From contig NZ_MNPU01000003.1 of NCBI RefSeq assembly GCF_001983165.1, positions 62,001 through 126,000 on the forward strand: a stretch of DNA of 64,000 bases, given 5' to 3'. The position numbers and the translations under genes are program-made. A model generated the notes under the pieces. That model saw nothing but the letters and a program-made list of their open reading frames with translations, did not search any database and was not told the origin of the DNA. The DNA is from Pseudomonas gessardii. Lineage in GTDB: Bacteria > Pseudomonadota > Gammaproteobacteria > Pseudomonadales > Pseudomonadaceae. Below, piece by piece: positions 8,703 to 17,205 of this stretch (the stretch's first letter is position 1; every line of letters begins with the position of its first letter).

Positions 8703-9886
8703 CGGATAGCTCGCTGGGGCGGCCCTACCCGCAGCGCAGCGGACGGTTGCCACGGCACCTGAGCGAAATTACCGCAGCCTGGCTAACTCAGCTATTGCAG
8801 CCGCGTTATCCGGGCGTCGAGGTGCTGGCGTTAACGGCAGTGGAAGTTCGAAACGGTCACACCACCAAATTCCGCGTCAGGCTTGAGTTGAATGAGGTCG
8901 GTCAGCACGCGGGTATTCCTGCGCACGTGTGCCTGAAGTCGAATTGGTCCGAGGGTTTCGAGAGCGGCGATATCTGTGAGCTGGAAGCGCGCTTTTATCA
9001 TTTGGCGCACGGCTGGTCCGATGCGCCACTGCCAGACACCTATCTCACCGACTGGGACGCCGATGGCGGCGGTCGAGGCGTGGTGATGATGGAAGACCTT
9101 GGTCTGGCCGCCGGGAAATTTGGCCATAGCACCGATCACCTGGGCGTGGATGGCGTCGCTCGGGGGCTGGAGTCACTGGCGACGTTGCATGCTGCCACCT
9201 GGAACAGTCCGCAGCTACGGGGCCAGGGCTGGCTGCCGGTGTCGATGGCCAACCCGGTGGACTGCGACGGCCTGCTGCGTATGTACAACTACATCAAGGT
9301 CAATCTGCGCAAACCGGAGTACCAACGCCTGTTGCCGAAATGGATGTATGAGACACCGGAGTTGTTCAGCCATGCGTTTGATGAATTGGCAGCTTTCGAG
9401 CGCGAACAGTCGTCACCCAGCTGCCTGATCCATGGTGATTCGCATCAGGGCAACAGTTTTTTACGCAGCGACGGCCAACGTATCTGGCTGGATTGGCAAC
9501 TGTCGAGGCGTGGCCGGCCATGGCGCGATATCGCCTATTTTATGCTGGGGGCCTTAACCGTCGAGGAACGGCGCGCCGATGCGCAACGCCTGCTGCGGGT
9601 GTACCGCGAAAAACTGATCAGCCTCGGTGCCGAAGGCGTGCTTGACCAGGACGCTGCCTGGGAACAGTTTCGCCGTTGGCCGGTTTGGGGGATGCAGACC
9701 TGGATGTCGAATATGGATGACTGGGGGCAGGACGGTTTGCCGATGGTGGAACGTTTCTTCGCCGCTGCAGAAGATTTTGATACCGTGCGTTTGCTCACAC
9801 ATGGGCGTAAGCCTCGCCGTACGCCGACACTGGGGCAGGGCGCGCGTCCGTTAACGCAGGCCTATCAACATCTACTGGAGGATTGA
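8699..9886 (+). CDS. Aminoglycoside-phosphotransferase/ecdysteroid-kinase-like protein
   Basis: 395 residues from GTG 8699, which overlaps the previous stop (GTGA). Kinase signatures of the phosphotransferase superfamily are present: VVMMEDLG in the hinge region (about 128-135), the catalytic loop LIHGDSHQGN (His245, Asp247, Asn252) and the metal-binding DWQ (Asp265). Relatives phosphorylate small hydroxylated molecules, including steroid-like ecdysteroids in insects; others resemble acyl-CoA-associated proteins of unknown role. Together with the next gene it makes a kinase/phosphatase pair in a diterpenoid locus. Whether it phosphorylates a diterpenoid alcohol is only a hypothesis. Confidence 0.8.
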   Translation: MTDSSLGRPYPQRSGRLPRHLSEITAAWLTQLLQPRYPGVEVLALTAVEVRNGHTTKFRVRLELNEVGQHAGIPAHVCLKSNWSEGFESGDICELEARFYHLAHGWSDAPLPDTYLTDWDADGGGRGVVMMEDLGLAAGKFGHSTDHLGVDGVARGLESLATLHAATWNSPQLRGQGWLPVSMANPVDCDGLLRMYNYIKVNLRKPEYQRLLPKWMYETPELFSHAFDELAAFEREQSSPSCLIHGDSHQGNSFLRSDGQRIWLDWQLSRRGRPWRDIAYFMLGALTVEERRADAQRLLRVYREKLISLGAEGVLDQDAAWEQFRRWPVWGMQTWMSNMDDWGQDGLPMVERFFAAAEDFDTVRLLTHGRKPRRTPTLGQGARPLTQAYQHLLED

Positions 9887-9888
9887 GA

Positions 9889-10674
9889 ATGGTCGGGCAG
9901 GAAGAGTTGCGCTTGCAGGGTGCGGATAACTTTCGCAGCCTCAAAGGTATTCCCACCGGTTGTGGTCGTCGTATCGGCGACCATTACCTGTTACGGGCAG
10001 AACAGCTGGATCGACTGACCGCTGAAGACTGGCAGACCTTGCGGCGGATCGGCCTGACAACCGTCTGCGATTTACGCAGCGCCGCAGAGCGTGAGCGTTA
10101 CCCGAGCGGCGTACCCGATTCGGCTATCGCGCAACTCCACCTGGAGGTGCTTGGTGATGTTCGTGCCGACCCACGGATTGCCGCCATGCTCGCTGATAAT
10201 CCAGAGACTCAGGGCGCGCGAAACATGATGTTGGAGGTCTACCGGCAACTTCCGCACCTGTTGGCGCCGTTGTTGCCAGCGCTGTTCGAGCTGTTCTCTA
10301 CCCGCAATGCATCGGTGCTCATTCATTGCACGGCGGGTAAGGACCGCACCGGGGTCGCGGTGATGTTGCTGCTGCACGCACTGGGCGTCGCACCGGAGCA
10401 CATCATGGCCGACTATGTGCTCTCGGCACGTCGCTTCAGTCAGCTGGAGGTGGCGCGTCAGCAGGCCATGAGCACCACGGTGAGCCACCTGGTCGGCCAA
10501 GCGGTCAGCGAGGCGGCCATTGATGCAGTGCTGGATGCCCGTCCCGAGTACTTGAATGCTGCGTATGCAGTGATCGACGCCGAGTACGGTGGACTGGATC
10601 TTTACCTGCAGCGCTTCAGTGGTTTGAGCCAGAAAGGCTTGCAGACATTGCGCGATACCTTGCTGGTCGCCTAG
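9889..10674 (+). CDS. Tyrosine-phosphatase-like (Y_phosphatase3) protein
   Basis: 261 residues from ATG 9889, preceded by GGAGGA; a TTG at 9883 is less likely. The P-loop is HCTAGKDRTG with nucleophile Cys147 and Arg153, as in bacterial atypical dual-specificity phosphatases such as MptpB. Other family features are NFRSLKGIPTGCGRRI near the N-terminus and VCDLRSAAERE. Such enzymes remove phosphate from proteins, phosphoinositides or other small molecules. Only 2 bases separate it from the kinase-like gene, so they are co-transcribed. It converges with the EamA gene, the two stop codons overlapping. No signal peptide is seen. Confidence 0.85.
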   Translation: MVGQEELRLQGADNFRSLKGIPTGCGRRIGDHYLLRAEQLDRLTAEDWQTLRRIGLTTVCDLRSAAERERYPSGVPDSAIAQLHLEVLGDVRADPRIAAMLADNPETQGARNMMLEVYRQLPHLLAPLLPALFELFSTRNASVLIHCTAGKDRTGVAVMLLLHALGVAPEHIMADYVLSARRFSQLEVARQQAMSTTVSHLVGQAVSEAAIDAVLDARPEYLNAAYAVIDAEYGGLDLYLQRFSGLSQKGLQTLRDTLLVA

Positions 10675-11555
10675 GTCACGACTTCGGTCACTACCCGCGC
10701 GGGTTTCCATTGCGCCAATCCAATTCCCAGTAAAATCAATCCGCCTCCGACCGCGTGGTACAGGTGCAATGTTTCCCCCAGCAACACAATCGCCAACACC
10801 GCGGTAAATAACGGGACCAGGTTCATCAGCACGGCGGTTTTTTCTGGCCCCAGGGTTTGCAAACCACGCATCCACAAGCCGGGCGCCAGCGCTGAGGCAA
10901 ACAGACCCGCGAACAACACCAGCGGGACATTTGCGGTTGTCAGGGCTATCGAAGGGGCCAGCACAAAGGGCGGCACCAACAGCAGGGTGCCGCAGATTAT
11001 TTGCACGTAAAGGCTTTCCCAGGTCGGCAGGGGAATCTGCCAGCGCTTGACCAGCACGCAGTACAACGCGTACGACAGCGAGGCCAGCAACATCATCAAT
11101 TCCCCTTGGCCAACCCCGTGTGCCCAGAGCGAGGGCAGGTCGCCTGCGGCCAGCAACCACGTCAGCCCGGCAAACGACACCAGAGCACCGACCAATAACG
11201 TCGCGGTCGGTTGGGTATTGAGCAGGGGAAAGGCGAGCAGCACGGTGAGCAGGGGCATGGTCGCCAGGATCAGGCCCATGGAAGTGGCGCTGACAGTGTG
11301 CGCGGCGAAATAGGCCAGCGACTGGTACAGCGACATGCCGAGCAAGCCCAGCAGCCACAACTTGGGCAGGTGCGGCCGAATCTGCTGCCGCAACCGCCAG
11401 ACCTTGGGCAACATCACCGGTGACAACACCAGCAACGCGACCAGCCAGCGGTAAAAGGAAATGGCTGCGGGGTCAATCACCCCAACCGAAAGGCGATTGA
11501 CCACGGTACTGGCGGCCCAGATCAGCGTGGCAAGAACAGGGAACAGCAAGTTCAT
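10671..11555 (-). CDS. EamA/DMT-family transporter
   Basis: 294 residues if started at ATG 11555 (MNLLFPVLATLIWA), where the first membrane helix begins; the longer upstream reading has no hydrophobic or family-like sequence. About ten hydrophobic segments occur in two EamA repeats, and the conserved FYRWLVALL and LGPEKTAVLMNLVPLFTAVLA regions are typical. Family members export metabolites or amino acids across the inner membrane. It converges on the phosphatase gene and lies 64 bp downstream of the SDR gene on the same strand, so the two may form one transcript. The substrate is unknown. Confidence 0.85.
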   Translation of the reverse strand: MNLLFPVLATLIWAASTVVNRLSVGVIDPAAISFYRWLVALLVLSPVMLPKVWRLRQQIRPHLPKLWLLGLLGMSLYQSLAYFAAHTVSATSMGLILATMPLLTVLLAFPLLNTQPTATLLVGALVSFAGLTWLLAAGDLPSLWAHGVGQGELMMLLASLSYALYCVLVKRWQIPLPTWESLYVQIICGTLLLVPPFVLAPSIALTTANVPLVLFAGLFASALAPGLWMRGLQTLGPEKTAVLMNLVPLFTAVLAIVLLGETLHLYHAVGGGLILLGIGLAQWKPARVVTEVVT

Positions 11556-11619
11556 CACGGGGGCGCCAACGTTGAGGGTGCGCACTACGCACCGGAGAGT
11601 TTGTCGATATGTTTTGGTG

Positions 11620-12465
11620 TTATTCGCTGGCAGCGTTACGTGCCGCAATCGTCGCGGCAAAATCGCGTTTGAGGGTTGGAAAGTAGGCAATCTGCCCACC
11701 CATGCCGCCGGCAATGTCAATCGAGGCGGCGCTGATGAAGCTGGCATATTCACTGGCCAGGAACAGCGCCATACCGGCAACGTCTTCAGGTTTGCCATAA
11801 CGCCCGAGCGGTACCACCTTCATCACCATGGCGTCGAACTCCTCGCGACTGACGCCAGGTCCCATTTCCTTGTAGTGACGATCCCATTGACCGGTATCGA
11901 TCCAACCCATGTTCAGGCTGTTGACCAGGATATTGTCTTTGGGCAGTGACATGCCCAATGAGCGGGAGAGGGCGATGCACGATGCGCGATTGATTACTGA
12001 GGGAATTCCGTCGGGCGTCGGAATCACCCCGGCCAAGGCGTTGATTTCGATGATCCGTCCCCAGCGCTGTTCACGCATGAACGGCACCACCGCCTGCACG
12101 AATCGGAAATGCCCCATCTGCAGAATGTTGGCATGTTCGAGGATGACTTCCGGAGTGAGGGTGTCGAGGTTGCCGCCACGGCCTTGACCGGCGTTGTTCA
12201 CCAACACATCGACCCCGCCCCACGCGTGTGCAACTTCAGCAACAAACGCCTTGACCCCCTCACTGTCCGTCACGTCGACAGCCCGGGCAATCACCGCCTG
12301 GGCGTGTTCCGCAAGTTGCGCGCCGACTTCCCGGACGTCTGACGCACTACGGGCGCATATCGCTACCCGCGCCCCTTCAGCTGCGAATGCCCGGGCGATG
12401 GCCAGACCAATGCCCCGCGAAGCGCCCGTGATGATCACGCGTTTGGCACTCAAATCAATATTCAT
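11620..12465 (-). CDS. SDR-fold protein lacking the catalytic triad
   Basis: 281 residues with an intact Rossmann motif (VIITGASRGIG) and NNAG motif (VNNAGQG), so NAD(P) binding looks possible. The catalytic Ser, Tyr and Lys of classical SDRs are all replaced: the strand that normally ends in SS reads EINALAG, and the YxxxK segment reads SVINRAS, giving Ser to Ala, Tyr to Ser and Lys to Arg when aligned on the following ALSRSLG. It is full length and uninterrupted, so it is not an ordinary decayed gene. It may be a pseudoenzyme, a partner subunit, or an enzyme with another mechanism. It is transcribed with the EamA gene. Confidence 0.85.
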   Translation of the reverse strand: MNIDLSAKRVIITGASRGIGLAIARAFAAEGARVAICARSASDVREVGAQLAEHAQAVIARAVDVTDSEGVKAFVAEVAHAWGGVDVLVNNAGQGRGGNLDTLTPEVILEHANILQMGHFRFVQAVVPFMREQRWGRIIEINALAGVIPTPDGIPSVINRASCIALSRSLGMSLPKDNILVNSLNMGWIDTGQWDRHYKEMGPGVSREEFDAMVMKVVPLGRYGKPEDVAGMALFLASEYASFISAASIDIAGGMGGQIAYFPTLKRDFAATIAARNAASE

Positions 12466-12585
12466 GGTGGCTCCTCTTGTTTTTCTTCTGGCGGTTCACT
12501 GCCGTTTTACCCGCGCAACGCCAGGCGTTCTGTGGGATGGCAGGGGCTATTGAAAGCCCAAAGCACAAAAGCGTCAAAGTTTATT

Positions 12586-12610
12586 TGAACGTTTATCTGT
12601 TTTGTGTGCA
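12586..12610. promoter_or_regulatory. Weak copy of island-wide palindrome
   Basis: TGAACG-N13-TGTGCA: spacing matches, but each arm carries mismatches to TGAACA/TGTTCA. It is 275 bp before DUF1302 copy 2. Confidence 0.3.
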
Positions 12611-12666
12611 GTATTTACCGGCGAAACGCCTTTGCTGGAACGATTCTTCACCTTGACGGGTGTGAA

Positions 12667-12682
12667 ATTCTATATGGAGAAT
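12667..12682. promoter_or_regulatory. ATTCT-N6-AGAAT palindrome (candidate DitR site)
   Basis: A perfect inverted repeat ATTCT-ATATGG-AGAAT, identical in arms and spacing to palindromes at 33997 (ditA3 control region) and 38905 (upstream of ditR). It lies about 200 bp before DUF1302 copy 2. Confidence 0.5.
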
Positions 12683-12884
12683 GCAAATCTTTATGTGGAA
12701 TTTTATTTTGTGATCCGTTACGGTGACTTTCAACTGAGGAGGAAAGTGGGTCTGGATGCGTGCCAGACCTCTTCAGCGGACTGTCCAGGCGAGACATTCA
12801 ACGATATTGTGGGGTAGCGCATATCGCTGGAGCGACCGTTTGAACGCACATAGCGACTGAAAATAACAATAAAAGGTAGTGTGT

Positions 12885-14546
12885 ATGAATCATAAGACCA
12901 AGCAGAGTCGGCTGGTACTGGCTCAAGGTGCGCTTACGCTGATGATGGTTGGCGGCTCTCAAGGCGTCATGGCGCTCTCTTTCGATCTGCCGAACCCTGA
13001 TTATCGCCTGCGTTGGGACAACACGGTCCGCTACAACCTGGGCATGCGGACTGACAGTCAGGACAGTCGCATCATGAACACGCCGAACTTCGACGAGTCC
13101 GACGGCAAGTTCGATAAAGGCGACATTGTTACAAATCGTCTCGATGTGTTGAGCGAACTCGACTTTTCCTACCTCAACGAGTGGGGTGGACGCCTCAGTG
13201 GTGCCGGCTGGTTTGACCAGGCCTATAACGATCACGATGTGAAAAGTAACGTTCCCGGCTACGCCACCAGCTATCGCAACAATCGTTACAGCGACGAAGT
13301 GAAGCGCTACATGAACGGCCCGTCGGGAGAGATTCTCGATGCCTTTGTCTGGCGCAACTTCAACATCGGCGACACACCGGTCAACGTGAAAGTCGGTCGT
13401 CACACCAACTATTGGGGTGAAAGCCTGTTGTTCGGCGCTCACGCCGTGTCCTACTCCCAGGCCCCCAGCGATGGCGTGAAAGCCTCGACCAGCCCGGGTA
13501 TCGAAACCAAGGAAGTGTTTCTGCCGGTGGGGCAGATCTCGGCCAAGGCCCAGGTCACTGATCACCTTTCGGTTGCCGGTCAATACTTCTACGAATGGGA
13601 GCCCACGCGCATTCCTTATGGGGGTACCTATTTCGGCGCGGCCGACCCTTTGTTCGAAGGTCCGGACCAACTGCCGGTAGCGCCTAACGGAGCGACGTTG
13701 CAGCGTCAGGATTCGCGCTTCGGTCGCGATGGCAAAAACTGGGGCGTGATGGCCAAACTCAACGTTGAAGAAGTCGAATCGACGTTCGGCGCCTACTATC
13801 GCCAGTTCGACGACTACCAGCCTTGGCTGGCCCCACAGGTCAAGGCAGCGCTGGGTTCGTACCGGGTTGTTTACCCGCGTGGCGTGAAGCTGGCAGGCGT
13901 CAGTTTTGCTCGGGTTTTCAACACGGTTGCGGTCGGCTCTGAACTGTCCTACCGCATGAACGGTGCCTTGAATGCCACTGGCGTCAGCGCGCTGGACGAC
14001 GAAGGCCCGCGCGGCGACACCATTCACTTTATTGCCAACGCCGTTTACGGCGTGCCGCGTAACTTCATTTCGAACAACGCGACCCTAGTGGGTGAGTTCG
14101 CCTACAGCCACCTGGATCGCGTGACTGAACACGAAGAGCTCTATAAAGGTGTCGGAAAAGCCGCTTGTACCAATGCCAGAACGCCAGGTATCGCCGGGTC
14201 CGGCAGCGAGTCGGATGGCTGCTCCTCGAAAGATTATTATGCGGTCGCGGTCAACTACACTCCGCAATACATCTCGATCTTCCCCTCCTGGGACATGGAT
14301 GTACCTCTCACCGTCAACTACGGCCTGCATGGCAACGCACCAACAGCCGGTGGCGGCAGCGAAGGCGCGCTGGCTTACTCCGTCGGCGTCAAACTCACTT
14401 ATGCCCAGCTGTATGAGTTCGGCCTGCGTTATGCCGACACAGCGGCCCAACCGAAGAACCTGGCCAATGGCACCGTCGCCGGTAACGGCAACGTAGGCGG
14501 TGAAGACCGCGGCTGGCTGGCTTTTACCTTCAAGACCTCCTTCTGA
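12885..14546 (+). CDS. DUF1302 outer-membrane-type protein, copy 2
   Basis: 553 residues from ATG 12885, with AAAAGG 8 bases upstream exactly as in copy 1. A signal peptide (LTLMMVGGSQGVMALSFD) precedes a barrel-like sequence with the same block structure as copy 1 (YRLRWDNTVRYNLGMR, GRHTNYWGESLLFGAHAVSY) and the same ending WLAFTFKTSF. Two full, diverged copies in one island suggest specialisation for different ligands or conditions rather than recent duplication. It heads a probable operon DUF1302-DUF1329-YCF48-MMPL. Confidence 0.85.
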   Translation: MNHKTKQSRLVLAQGALTLMMVGGSQGVMALSFDLPNPDYRLRWDNTVRYNLGMRTDSQDSRIMNTPNFDESDGKFDKGDIVTNRLDVLSELDFSYLNEWGGRLSGAGWFDQAYNDHDVKSNVPGYATSYRNNRYSDEVKRYMNGPSGEILDAFVWRNFNIGDTPVNVKVGRHTNYWGESLLFGAHAVSYSQAPSDGVKASTSPGIETKEVFLPVGQISAKAQVTDHLSVAGQYFYEWEPTRIPYGGTYFGAADPLFEGPDQLPVAPNGATLQRQDSRFGRDGKNWGVMAKLNVEEVESTFGAYYRQFDDYQPWLAPQVKAALGSYRVVYPRGVKLAGVSFARVFNTVAVGSELSYRMNGALNATGVSALDDEGPRGDTIHFIANAVYGVPRNFISNNATLVGEFAYSHLDRVTEHEELYKGVGKAACTNARTPGIAGSGSESDGCSSKDYYAVAVNYTPQYISIFPSWDMDVPLTVNYGLHGNAPTAGGGSEGALAYSVGVKLTYAQLYEFGLRYADTAAQPKNLANGTVAGNGNVGGEDRGWLAFTFKTSF

Positions 14547-14576
14547 TAAATCAAACAAGAATCGGAGAACGTGTTC

Positions 14577-15944
14577 ATGAAACGTCCACTTGCATTAACT
14601 GCCGTCCTGATGAGTTTTGCGACCTGTAGCCTCACAGCCGCCGCTGCTGGCGACGCCTCGGACCTGGGTAAGAGCCTGACGCAGTTCGGAGCGATTCAGG
14701 CCGGTAACGCCGATGGCACGATCCCCGCTTACGAGGGCGGCCTTACCACCGCTCCGGCGGGTTTCAAGCCCGACAGCGGGTTTTGGGTTGATCCGTTCAA
14801 AGATGAAAAGCCACTGTTTCGCATTGACGCCAAAAACGTCGACAAGTATGCGGACAAGCTCAGTGAGGGGCAGAAAACCCTGATCAAGAAATACCCGACT
14901 TACTACATCGACATTTACCCAAGCCATCGCACGACTGCCTATCCCAAAGCGGTACTCGATGCCACCGTGCGAAACGCCAGCAGCTGCGCGATCCAGAAAG
15001 ATGGCCTGGCCGTTGATCCATCTTGCCGTGGCGGCCTGCCGTTCCCGATTCCGAAGACCGGCAATGAAGTGATGTGGAACCAGCAGGTGCGCTACAAAAT
15101 CGGCACCGGCTACTCGACCACGACTTCGTCCAACAGCTGGGTAGTCGACGCCAACGGCTCGATCACCAAGACCGCTGAACAGGCGACATTCGAAGAAACC
15201 CCGTACTACCAGGTGACTCAGGCGGATCGCGATCCACTGATGTACGCACGAGTGTTCTCGCGCAACGACTATCCGGCGCGGCGCTCCGGTGAAGTGGTGG
15301 TGCTCACTGACTTCCTCGATCCATTGGCGAAGGCCCGTCGTTCGTTCAGTTATTCCCCAGGCCAGCGCCGGGTAAAACTCGCACCGGAATTTGCCTTTGA
15401 TACACCCGTTGCCAGCCAGGGTGGCGTGACGCTGTTCGACGAACTGCAAATGTTTTCCGGGAGCCAGGACCGCTTTGACTACAAGCTGGTCGGTCGCAAG
15501 GAAATGTACATCCCGTACAACGCCTACAAATTCTACTTCGGCGTCGGCAAGCAGGAAGACCAGTTCATGCCGCACCACGCCAACCCGGCGAACGAGCGTT
15601 GGGAGCTGCATCGGGTGTGGGTCGTGGAAGCCACGTTGAAGCCGGGTATGCGCCACGTCTACAGCAAACGCACCTACTACCTGGATGAAGATACTTTCGG
15701 CGTCGGCCTGTATGACGCCTGGGACAAGAGCGGCGCGTTGTATCGCTCGATCTTCCTCAGCGGCGTCCAGCTCTACGACAAAAACATTCCCTATAACGTG
15801 AAAAACGTCGTGTATGACTTCAACAAAGGCATGTACGCGTTGCTCAACGATGGTTTGAAGGGCGGCTACAAGTTCATCGACAAACCACTCTCCGAGCGTG
15901 ACATGAATCCTGAAGCCATTGTGGCTCGGGTCACCCAGCGCTGA
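14577..15944 (+). CDS. DUF1329 exported protein, copy 2
   Basis: 455 residues from ATG 14577; GTG 14571 is too close to the GGAG at 14564. The signal peptide is LTAVLMSFATCSLTAAAAG. The sequence is close to copy 1 throughout (GFKPDSGFWVDPFKDEKPLF, DELQMFSGSQDRFDYKLVGR). One local difference is YFGVGKQEDQF where copy 1 has a Cys (YFSCGQEEQF), and copy 1 also has a Cys in NPACERW where this copy has NPANERW. Copy 1 may therefore have a disulfide that copy 2 lacks. It follows the DUF1302 gene by 30 bases. Confidence 0.85.
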   Translation: MKRPLALTAVLMSFATCSLTAAAAGDASDLGKSLTQFGAIQAGNADGTIPAYEGGLTTAPAGFKPDSGFWVDPFKDEKPLFRIDAKNVDKYADKLSEGQKTLIKKYPTYYIDIYPSHRTTAYPKAVLDATVRNASSCAIQKDGLAVDPSCRGGLPFPIPKTGNEVMWNQQVRYKIGTGYSTTTSSNSWVVDANGSITKTAEQATFEETPYYQVTQADRDPLMYARVFSRNDYPARRSGEVVVLTDFLDPLAKARRSFSYSPGQRRVKLAPEFAFDTPVASQGGVTLFDELQMFSGSQDRFDYKLVGRKEMYIPYNAYKFYFGVGKQEDQFMPHHANPANERWELHRVWVVEATLKPGMRHVYSKRTYYLDEDTFGVGLYDAWDKSGALYRSIFLSGVQLYDKNIPYNVKNVVYDFNKGMYALLNDGLKGGYKFIDKPLSERDMNPEAIVARVTQR

Positions 15945-15954
15945 TGTGATTTCG

Positions 15955-16002
15955 CCTGTCCTGCCTGCCGGTTTGCGCATCAAGCCGGGCAGGCAGAACA
16001 GG
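15955..16002. repeat. Intergenic hairpin
   Basis: Near-perfect inverted repeat: left arm starting CCTGTCCTGCCTGCCGG, right arm ending GGCAGGCAGAACAGG. It has no T tract. It lies between the DUF1329 and YCF48 genes and may stabilise the upstream mRNA or attenuate transcription. Confidence 0.6.
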
Positions 16003-16039
16003 TGTGTTTGCCACGCGGGATGGTTAAGGAATAAAAATA

Positions 16040-17170
16040 ATGACTAGCCCTTGCCCTGCTTCTTTTCTTCTCTGCACTTCGCGTCTGCTCCTGGCAGTCG
16101 CGTTTGCGGTCGGCGCGAGCTCATTGCTGACGACGCCTGCCTACAGCGCCGTCGCGTTGTCGGCCGATTCGCTCGACGTGCCGGCGCAGCGGATCGATGA
16201 ACACCTGCCCGCACCCTTGCTGTCGGTCGCCACAGCGGGCGACGCGATGATTGGCGTCGGCCTGCACGGGTTGATCCAGCGCTCCATCGATGAGGGCCGC
16301 ACCTGGCAACAGGTCGATAGCCCGGTGTCCAGCGATCTTGTGCAAGTGCGGTTTCGCGACGAGCGTCATGGCTGGATCGTCGGTCACGATGCGGTGGTCA
16401 TGCACACCACCGATGGCGGTCAAAGCTGGCAAGTGCAGCTCGACGGGCGCCGCTTGTTGACCTTGCTCAACGCTTACTACGGCCCACGGGCCGAACAAGG
16501 TGATGAAGCCGCAGCCCAGATGCTTAAGGAAGTGGCTATGGCCGCCAGTACCTCGGCGACGCCGGACGTGTTGGCCGCACCCTTTCTCGATGTGATGTTC
16601 GATGAGCACGGCAACGGATTTGCCGTGGGTGCCTTCGGCATGTTGTTGCACAGCACGGATGACGGCCAGAACTGGCAGCCGTGGACCGAGCGCAGTGATA
16701 ACGATCGGCGCATGCACCTGTATGGACTGGCGGAACAAGCGGGCACTTTTTACATCGGCGGGGAGCAGGGTTTGCTGCTGCGTCTGGATGGTCCGCAACA
16801 ACGTTTCGTGAAAATCGATACGCCCTACACCGGCACTTACTTCGGCGTCCGCGCCTTCGACGGTCTGCTGCTGGCGTACGGGCTGCGCGGCAACCTGTTT
16901 GCCAGCCGTGATGACGGCCAGCAATGGCAGCCTGTGGCAACCAATCTCAATAGCAGCCTGGTCAGCATTGTCGAGCAGGGTGATGCCTTGATCGTCGTGA
17001 GCCAGGGTGGGCAACTGGTCAGCGTTGACCGGCAGAGTTTGCAGGTCACCCCGCTGGCAGATGCGCGGGTAGGCGAGGTGTATGCAGCCAGTGCCACCAA
17101 ACAGGCTGGGAGCCTGCTTGTCACGCGCTTCAGCGGCGCCAAGGTCATCGATATCGCCCAGGCCAACTAA
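16040..17170 (+). CDS. YCF48-like beta-propeller, exported
   Basis: 376 residues with an N-terminal signal peptide (LLLAVAFAVGASSLLTTPAYS) and repeated Asp-box-like motifs of the BNR/YCF48 type (STDDGQNWQPW, TTDGGQSWQ, SRDDGQQWQP). This predicts a periplasmic propeller. In Pseudomonas such genes are often found directly before MMPL-type RND genes in catabolic loci, as here (36 bases to the next start). It probably acts as a periplasmic partner of that transporter and of the DUF1302/DUF1329 proteins. A biochemical function has not been assigned from sequence. Confidence 0.8.
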   Translation: MTSPCPASFLLCTSRLLLAVAFAVGASSLLTTPAYSAVALSADSLDVPAQRIDEHLPAPLLSVATAGDAMIGVGLHGLIQRSIDEGRTWQQVDSPVSSDLVQVRFRDERHGWIVGHDAVVMHTTDGGQSWQVQLDGRRLLTLLNAYYGPRAEQGDEAAAQMLKEVAMAASTSATPDVLAAPFLDVMFDEHGNGFAVGAFGMLLHSTDDGQNWQPWTERSDNDRRMHLYGLAEQAGTFYIGGEQGLLLRLDGPQQRFVKIDTPYTGTYFGVRAFDGLLLAYGLRGNLFASRDDGQQWQPVATNLNSSLVSIVEQGDALIVVSQGGQLVSVDRQSLQVTPLADARVGEVYAASATKQAGSLLVTRFSGAKVIDIAQAN

Positions 17171-17205
17171 AGCCCCCGGCACGATTCCCCTACGAGAAAG
17201 AAAAA

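Larger units (their letters stand above)
12466..12884. other. Intergenic control region before second DUF1302 gene
   Basis: This is a divergent promoter region of 419 bases between the SDR-fold gene (minus) and DUF1302 copy 2 (plus). It holds a weak copy of the island-wide palindrome (12586-12610) and a perfect ATTCT-N6-AGAAT palindrome (12667-12682). A 71-codon open frame at 12602-12817 has no convincing ribosome site or recognisable product. No RNA gene is seen. Confidence 0.6.

Noticed and set aside
12602..12817. 71-codon open frame in the control region before DUF1302 copy 2
   Set aside because: No ribosome site or recognisable sequence, and it contains the candidate regulatory palindrome.
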